The notes beneath the pieces were generated by a model, which was not told the origin of the DNA, made no database searches, and was given only the letters and a program-made list of their open reading frames with translations. The position numbers and the translations under genes are program-made. This document shows positions 7,143 through 10,714 of a DNA stretch of 10,714 nucleotides, one piece after another. The stretch comes from Tyzzerella sp963558545 (GTDB lineage: Bacteria > Bacillota > Clostridia > Lachnospirales > CAG-274): contig NZ_CAUWHO010000059.1 of NCBI RefSeq assembly GCF_963558545.1, forward strand, positions 1-10,714, in the 5' to 3' direction. Every line of letters begins with the position of its first letter. Position 1 is the stretch's first letter.

Positions 7143-8156
7143 TTAAGTCCAGCTTTTATCTTTGAGTAATTCGGCTAGCTGCTCGACTTCAGGTATTTCA
7201 TCACTTCCTAAAAGAGCAGATAAGTCAAAGATTCTTGTTCCCATAGAACCGCCAGATGATATTTTCTTAAAGTCTGTTTCATAAAATTGTTCAACAAAGA
7301 AATATCTGTGCCCCACTGTTCTTAAATCATATCCATGAGAATCGCCATCAGCCATTGCCTTTGCAATTATCTGTTTACGTTCCTCTGTTAGCTCACCGAA
7401 CTCTGGAGTATATTTAACGCCTGATTCTGTTTCAACTGCAGTAATGCGAGCACAAATCTTTCCGATAGCGCGCACACTCTTTTGCTTATATAAGCCAAGA
7501 TAGTCATGAACCCTAAAGCCACGTTCCGACTTATCATAATAAATATTGTTTCTGATATTAAAATCAATTGTTGTACCTGCAAGTTGCATACGCAGATACT
7601 TCCAGGAATCAGACACAGGTATCAAACCATCTTTATAGCAGTATTTTAGGTAATCCTCCAGCACATCTTGCATTTCATAATCTCTATCATCAATAAAATC
7701 ACCGATAGCATTCGCCATCATTTTAAAGGTTGTATTGATGTGGATTACCGGATACGTCTGAGTCTCGTTATATTCTTTTAACTGCTTTTCAAAATCAGCC
7801 AGCTTTTCATCTGCCATCAATTCTGAAGCAAGTGTTATCATTATCTTATTCTTTTCATCACCAAAGGACTTCAAATGTCTCATCAGCTGGTCATAATAAA
7901 ACCAATCTGTCAGTTTTGTTTCTACAACAATTTTAAATCCCTTCTGGGTAATCGTTGCATCAGGTATGCTATCTATACTCTTTTCCTGTAATGTAAAAAC
8001 AAGCTCAGGTTCAAAGGAATCAGCAAAGTATTCTGATTTCAAAAATCTAAAAAACTTATCCGATGAATATGAGTATAAACGTGACAAAAGCAGCATTGTA
8101 TTCGCTGTTGCTACGTTTTCTTTTTCATGGTATCTCTGGAAATAATGTATCTTCAT
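7143..8156 (-). CDS. PD-(D/E)XK nuclease superfamily protein
   Basis: The 337-residue soluble protein has a nuclease-like core in its first third: an acidic helix (Glu49-Glu51), then SIPDATI (Asp66), KIVVETKLTDW (Glu79, Lys81) and a following DQLMRHL helix with Gln90. D...ExK followed by a Gln-containing helix is the usual PD-(D/E)XK catalytic layout. The rest (about 150-337) is a mixed region I do not recognise, perhaps a DNA- or partner-binding domain. MKIHYFQRYHEKEN at the start is a sequence I associate with uncharacterised restriction-like genes, though I cannot name the family. GGAGG lies at 8169-8173 and the spacing to the upstream gene is 24 nt. The SRA gene begins 16 nt after its stop. 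Its position suggests it is the cutting partner of the SRA reader. No lesions are visible. Confidence 0.75.
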   Translation of the reverse strand: MKIHYFQRYHEKENVATANTMLLLSRLYSYSSDKFFRFLKSEYFADSFEPELVFTLQEKSIDSIPDATITQKGFKIVVETKLTDWFYYDQLMRHLKSFGDEKNKIMITLASELMADEKLADFEKQLKEYNETQTYPVIHINTTFKMMANAIGDFIDDRDYEMQDVLEDYLKYCYKDGLIPVSDSWKYLRMQLAGTTIDFNIRNNIYYDKSERGFRVHDYLGLYKQKSVRAIGKICARITAVETESGVKYTPEFGELTEERKQIIAKAMADGDSHGYDLRTVGHRYFFVEQFYETDFKKISSGGSMGTRIFDLSALLGSDEIPEVEQLAELLKDKSWT

Positions 8157-8180
8157 TATAACACCCTACCTCCGAAATTC

Positions 8181-9014
8181 TTATCTATTTAGGTACCACA
8201 CATAATGGTCGAATTTTCTTTTTCTGTTTTCTACAGTTATACCGAGCTCATCTAGCTTACCGGTTATGTAGTCATTGTAGTCCTTGTAATTAAAGCTATC
8301 CTGCCATCTTTGAATCTGGCCCCTTGTTATACCATCAAAATATCTTGGAAGATATTCCTTTAAAATCGTATCTAAGATTGAAAAATCATCTCTACCATAT
8401 AAATTGCTGTTATGGTAGCAGCAATATTTTAAGGCAAACGAAAAGAGATTTATTTCCCCGTTGCTACGTGCAATGATATTTACAACCTCTGGATCGCCAT
8501 TCTTTATTCTTTCATCAACATCCGGAATGGCCGCTATAATTTCTGCAAGCTCTACCATACTAATCTTGCTCTTATGTTGAGATAAATGTGTGGAATTAGT
8601 AATATCAATAAGCCCAACCTTCATAGCTACCACATCCGGATCTGTGTTTAACGGAAACTTCTTCAAACACCTTGTTATCAAATCCGTTTCCGGACCATAG
8701 TTATTCGTCCCCTGAACCAAAGCCTCCACCTCTTCAATAGCCTCATTTGATACAACATCACCAGAAACATCTCTTGGTGCCTTTTTGTTAGCGGTGCTTA
8801 CTTTTTCAGGTGCTTTAAACGCTTTACCCGTTAATGAGTAATATGAAGGATTGCTTCCAGTACGAATAACAACTCCTTGCTCCACCAGAGCCATAAGTGC
8901 TGAATAAACATTAGGCCCATGCTGTTTATCAACATAGATACCCTCCGCTAATGCACTCTGTGTCATAGCATTATTCAAATTAAGCAAGTTTACTATATCT
9001 TCCTTCCGGCTCAT
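8181..9014 (-). CDS. Winged-helix protein with uncharacterised helical C-terminal domain
   Basis: The 277-residue product begins with a helix-turn-helix/winged-helix fold (about 1-65: SRKEDIVNLL, TQSALAEGIYV, YSALMALVEQGVVIRT, YYSLTGKAF), probably DNA-binding. A charged linker (66-95) leads to a helical region. That region contains NLFSFALKYCCYHN (about 189-202) and then DDFSILDTILKEYLP, a motif I recall from small uncharacterised proteins near defence genes. I cannot assign it a fold with confidence. The end reads HYVWYLNR. AAGGTG lies just before the ATG, and the HTH gene ends 12 nt upstream, so it is the second gene of the operon. It may be the operon regulator, or a DNA-recognition or specificity subunit. 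No clear catalytic motif is visible. Confidence 0.75.
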   Translation of the reverse strand: MSRKEDIVNLLNLNNAMTQSALAEGIYVDKQHGPNVYSALMALVEQGVVIRTGSNPSYYSLTGKAFKAPEKVSTANKKAPRDVSGDVVSNEAIEEVEALVQGTNNYGPETDLITRCLKKFPLNTDPDVVAMKVGLIDITNSTHLSQHKSKISMVELAEIIAAIPDVDERIKNGDPEVVNIIARSNGEINLFSFALKYCCYHNSNLYGRDDFSILDTILKEYLPRYFDGITRGQIQRWQDSFNYKDYNDYITGKLDELGITVENRKRKFDHYVWYLNR

Positions 9015-9026
9015 CCGCGCACCTTC

Positions 9027-9221
9027 TTACTGTTCCTTAGTCTTTATATATTTTCCACTTTTGACTCTCTGGTAATCTGGTTTTTCTGCGTCAGCAGGAA
9101 TGGCCCAATAGGAACCAATCTTCAGTGCACCAGGGATACGACCTTCAGTGCATAGCACTTGTATTCTTCTAATTGAGATGCCCCATTTATCGGCTGTCTG
9201 CCTAATTGATAAATATTCCAT
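9027..9221 (-). CDS. Excisionase-like helix-turn-helix DNA-binding protein
   Basis: The product is 64 residues from ATG 9219-9221. EYLSIRQTADKWGISIRRIQ is the helix-turn-helix of the MerR/excisionase (HTH_17) type, followed by LCTEGRIPGALKIGSYWAIP, the family wing, and a basic tail. The longer frame starting at 9320 is rejected because its extra codons run across the promoter, while AGGTG sits just before this ATG. Such proteins bend DNA and act as recombination directionality factors for phages and integrative elements, or as small regulators. It is the first gene of the operon and lies next to a serine recombinase. It could direct excision, or control the operon. It appears intact although the recombinase is broken. 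Confidence 0.85.
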   Translation of the reverse strand: MEYLSIRQTADKWGISIRRIQVLCTEGRIPGALKIGSYWAIPADAEKPDYQRVKSGKYIKTKEQ

Positions 9222-9260
9222 TCTTGCACCTACTTTTCTTTGCCTATGGTTACTCCATAT

Positions 9261-9289
9261 ATTATATACCAAACCACGAACAAAATCAA
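9261..9289 (-). promoter_or_regulatory. Promoter of the island operon
   Basis: TTGATT (9284-9289) and a perfect TATAAT (9261-9266) are separated by exactly 17 nt, a strong sigma-70/A-type promoter. Transcription would start near 9254, about 33 nt before the ATG of the HTH gene. It lies just past the recombinase terminator. All five genes downstream, plus the broken sixth, could be read from here. Confidence 0.75.
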
Positions 9290-9307
9290 TCACTCCACAA
9301 GAAATGA

Positions 9308-9338
9308 TAAAAAGCGACAAGCCCGAAAGCCTGTCGCT
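9308..9338 (-). terminator. Intrinsic terminator of the serine recombinase gene
   Basis: AGCGACA (9313-9319) pairs with TGTCGCT (9332-9338), and GC/GC inside extends it past one mismatch. On the minus strand the stem is followed by TTTTT (9308-9312). It begins about 16 nt after the recombinase stop and separates that gene from the operon promoter. Confidence 0.75.
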
Positions 9339-9353
9339 ATAGTCTATTTGTCA

Positions 9354-10714
9354 TTATCTTTCTATATCCAAATCCACACCCGCTTTGAAGCAAACAGTGA
9401 ACTTATCTTCATACACCTGTATTTTATCAATGTATTTTCTTACCATTGACTCGTCATATTCTGTCAGCTCCTGGTTGGCTTCTTTTAAGAAGCCCTCTAA
9501 TTCCTTGATACGCTTTTTGAAGCCTTCCGTTTCTGCCTTTACCACCAAAAGATCCTGCTTCTTATCTCTGAGTAGGTCAATTTCATCCGCTAAGGTGGTG
9601 TAATCTTTTTTCGCATAAGCCAGCTTCACCAGTTCTTTTTGCTTTTCCGAAAGCACCGCATTTATCTTTTTCAACTCACCGGCGTTATCGTCAGCCAGCG
9701 CTGTTTCAATATTCTGCATCAAAATGTCTAGCATTGATGAAGAGCTTCTCAGTAGCAGATTTATGGCTTTTACCGTAGTTTGCTGCAGCTCTGTTTCTTG
9801 CACTGTCGGTGCATCGCAGGCTGCTGGTCCATTTTCCACTCTGGTGCAGCAGCGCCATACGATGGAGTGTTTGCCTCGGTTATTCCATGAGATTCTGCGG
9901 TAAATGTCGCCACACTTTGAACAGGTGCAAATGCTGGAAAGTGCATATTTGCTAGAGTAAACTCTTTTCTTTTTGCCATCCTCACCGCTAAATAGGTTAG
10001 CCCTGCGCACCATTTACTCCTGGACCTGAGTGAAGATGTCTCTTGGAATAATGGCTTCCTGGCTATCCTTCACGTAATACTGCGGAACTGAACCGTCATT
10101 CTTGATTCTGGTCTTTTCAATGAAATCTGTCGGGATAGTTTTTGCAGAAGCGCGTCACCCATGTATTTTTCATTTTGAAGAATATCCTGGATTGTACTAA
10201 GGTGCCATTTGTAACGTTTGCCTCCAGTCTTGATTTTATCTCGTTCCAGCCCATTTGCTATATCTCTGAAACTGGCGCCATCCAAGTATTCTCTAAAAAT
10301 ACGTCTTACTATCTTGGCTTCCTCTTCTTCAATAATCAGGTTTCCTTCATCATCCTTTGTCTAACCCAGGAAGTGATTGTGGTTAACTTGTACCTTTCCG
10401 TCTTGGTATCGAAACTGCAAGCCTAGCTTTACGTTCTTAGATAATGAAGCTGACTCCTGCTGCGCTAAAGAAGCCATAATCGTTAGAAGCAGCTCGCCGC
10501 TGGCCTCAAGCGTATTGATGTTTTCCTTCTCGAAGATAATGGCGATATTCTTTTCCTTAATCTGTCTTACGTACTTCAGGCAGTCGATGGTGTTTCTGGT
10601 AAATCGGCCGATGGACTTGGTAATGACCATGTCGATTTTACCGGCCATGCAATCCTCAATCATACCGTTGAAGCCTTCACGTTTCTTAGTGTTAGTGCCA
10701 GAAATACCGTCATC
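9354..10714 (-). pseudogene. Large serine recombinase, 5' end off the window, with three inactivating lesions
   Basis: The sequence enters at the right edge within the resolvase catalytic domain (DDGISGTN, then VITKSIGRFTRNT and GELLLTIMASLAQQES). It continues with the recombinase domain (FLG, then EEEEAKIVRRIFREYLDG and NEKYMGDALLQK) and a zinc ribbon (CTCSKC at about 9911-9929, later WRCC and CDAP). It ends in a long coiled coil (about 9430-9750). Such enzymes integrate and excise mobile elements. Three lesions are seen: TAG at 10361-10363 (after FLG, where relatives have Tyr); loss of one base in the A-run at 10139-10143, after which the sense continues in another frame as TIPTDFIEKTRIKN; and TAA at 10014-10016 in VQE-MVRRAN, where relatives have Glu. 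The catalytic serine lies outside the window. With these lesions the protein cannot be complete, so the island is probably no longer able to move by itself. Confidence 0.9.

Noticed and set aside
9222..9320. Longer 97-residue form of the HTH protein starting at 9320
   Set aside because: The added codons span the TTGATT-17-TATAAT promoter and part of the recombinase terminator. The 64-residue form has its own ribosome site and the usual family length.
4701..10363. Stop-codon reassignment or programmed readthrough explaining the in-frame stops
   Set aside because: All three stop types occur in frame (TAG twice, TGA, TAA), together with a frameshift, and the intact genes use TAA and TGA as normal ends. 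Mutation is the simpler explanation.
1..10714. CRISPR array, tRNA or rRNA genes
   Set aside because: I saw no regularly spaced direct repeats, no tRNA-like cloverleaf with a T-arm motif and no conserved rRNA segments on either strand.

Overview
The window looks like a chromosomal stretch of an AT-rich anaerobic Firmicute (Clostridia) with a mobile or formerly mobile island in it. The evidence is the very AT-rich codon use on the left, a yybP-ykoY leader in front of a P-type ATPase, and a Lachnospiraceae/Clostridium-type large serine recombinase with an excisionase-like helix-turn-helix protein on the right. Every gene I can support is on the minus strand, so the window reads from right to left.

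Left block (1-2920): a complete P-type cation ATPase (145-2718). It is preceded by a promoter, a yybP-ykoY (Mn2+) riboswitch and an expression-platform terminator, and followed by its own terminator. The 3' strand of riboswitch helix P1 is also the 5' strand of the terminator, which is the layout of a metal-dependent antitermination (ON) switch.

Middle block (about 2940-4010): AT-rich and without an intact gene. It holds decayed coding pieces: an ABC-exporter-like N-terminus (2974-3361), possible SPASM-like fragments (about 3490-3660) and a possible DNA methyltransferase remnant with an NPPY motif (about 3728-4005).

Boundary (about 4010-4240): a terminator and, just upstream of it, an open frame ending in HVECVVLLSKVQN. 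That resembles the C-terminus of the 23S rRNA m5U methyltransferase RumA/RlmD, whose 3' end is used as an insertion site by serine-recombinase elements. I read this as one end of the island.

Island (about 4240 to the right edge): a promoter at 9261-9289 drives a compact operon. In transcription order it contains an excisionase-like HTH protein; a winged-helix protein with an uncharacterised helical C-terminus; a PD-(D/E)XK nuclease-like protein; a ScoMcrA-like SRA-domain protein with a Tudor-like tail and no HNH domain; a NUDIX hydrolase of the (d)CTP pyrophosphohydrolase type; and a 545-codon gene ending in a second PD-(D/E)XK-like domain. The last gene is split by two in-frame stops. Upstream of the operon lies a large serine recombinase gene carrying two in-frame stops and a 1-nt frameshift. 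It runs off the right edge.

Interpretation: the operon resembles a modification-dependent (type IV-like) restriction system in which the modified-base reader (SRA) and the nuclease are separate proteins, accompanied by a NUDIX enzyme that may clean modified nucleotides from the pool. The recombinase and the last operon gene are broken, so the island is probably immobile and its system partly decayed. This functional reading is inference from domain content and gene order.
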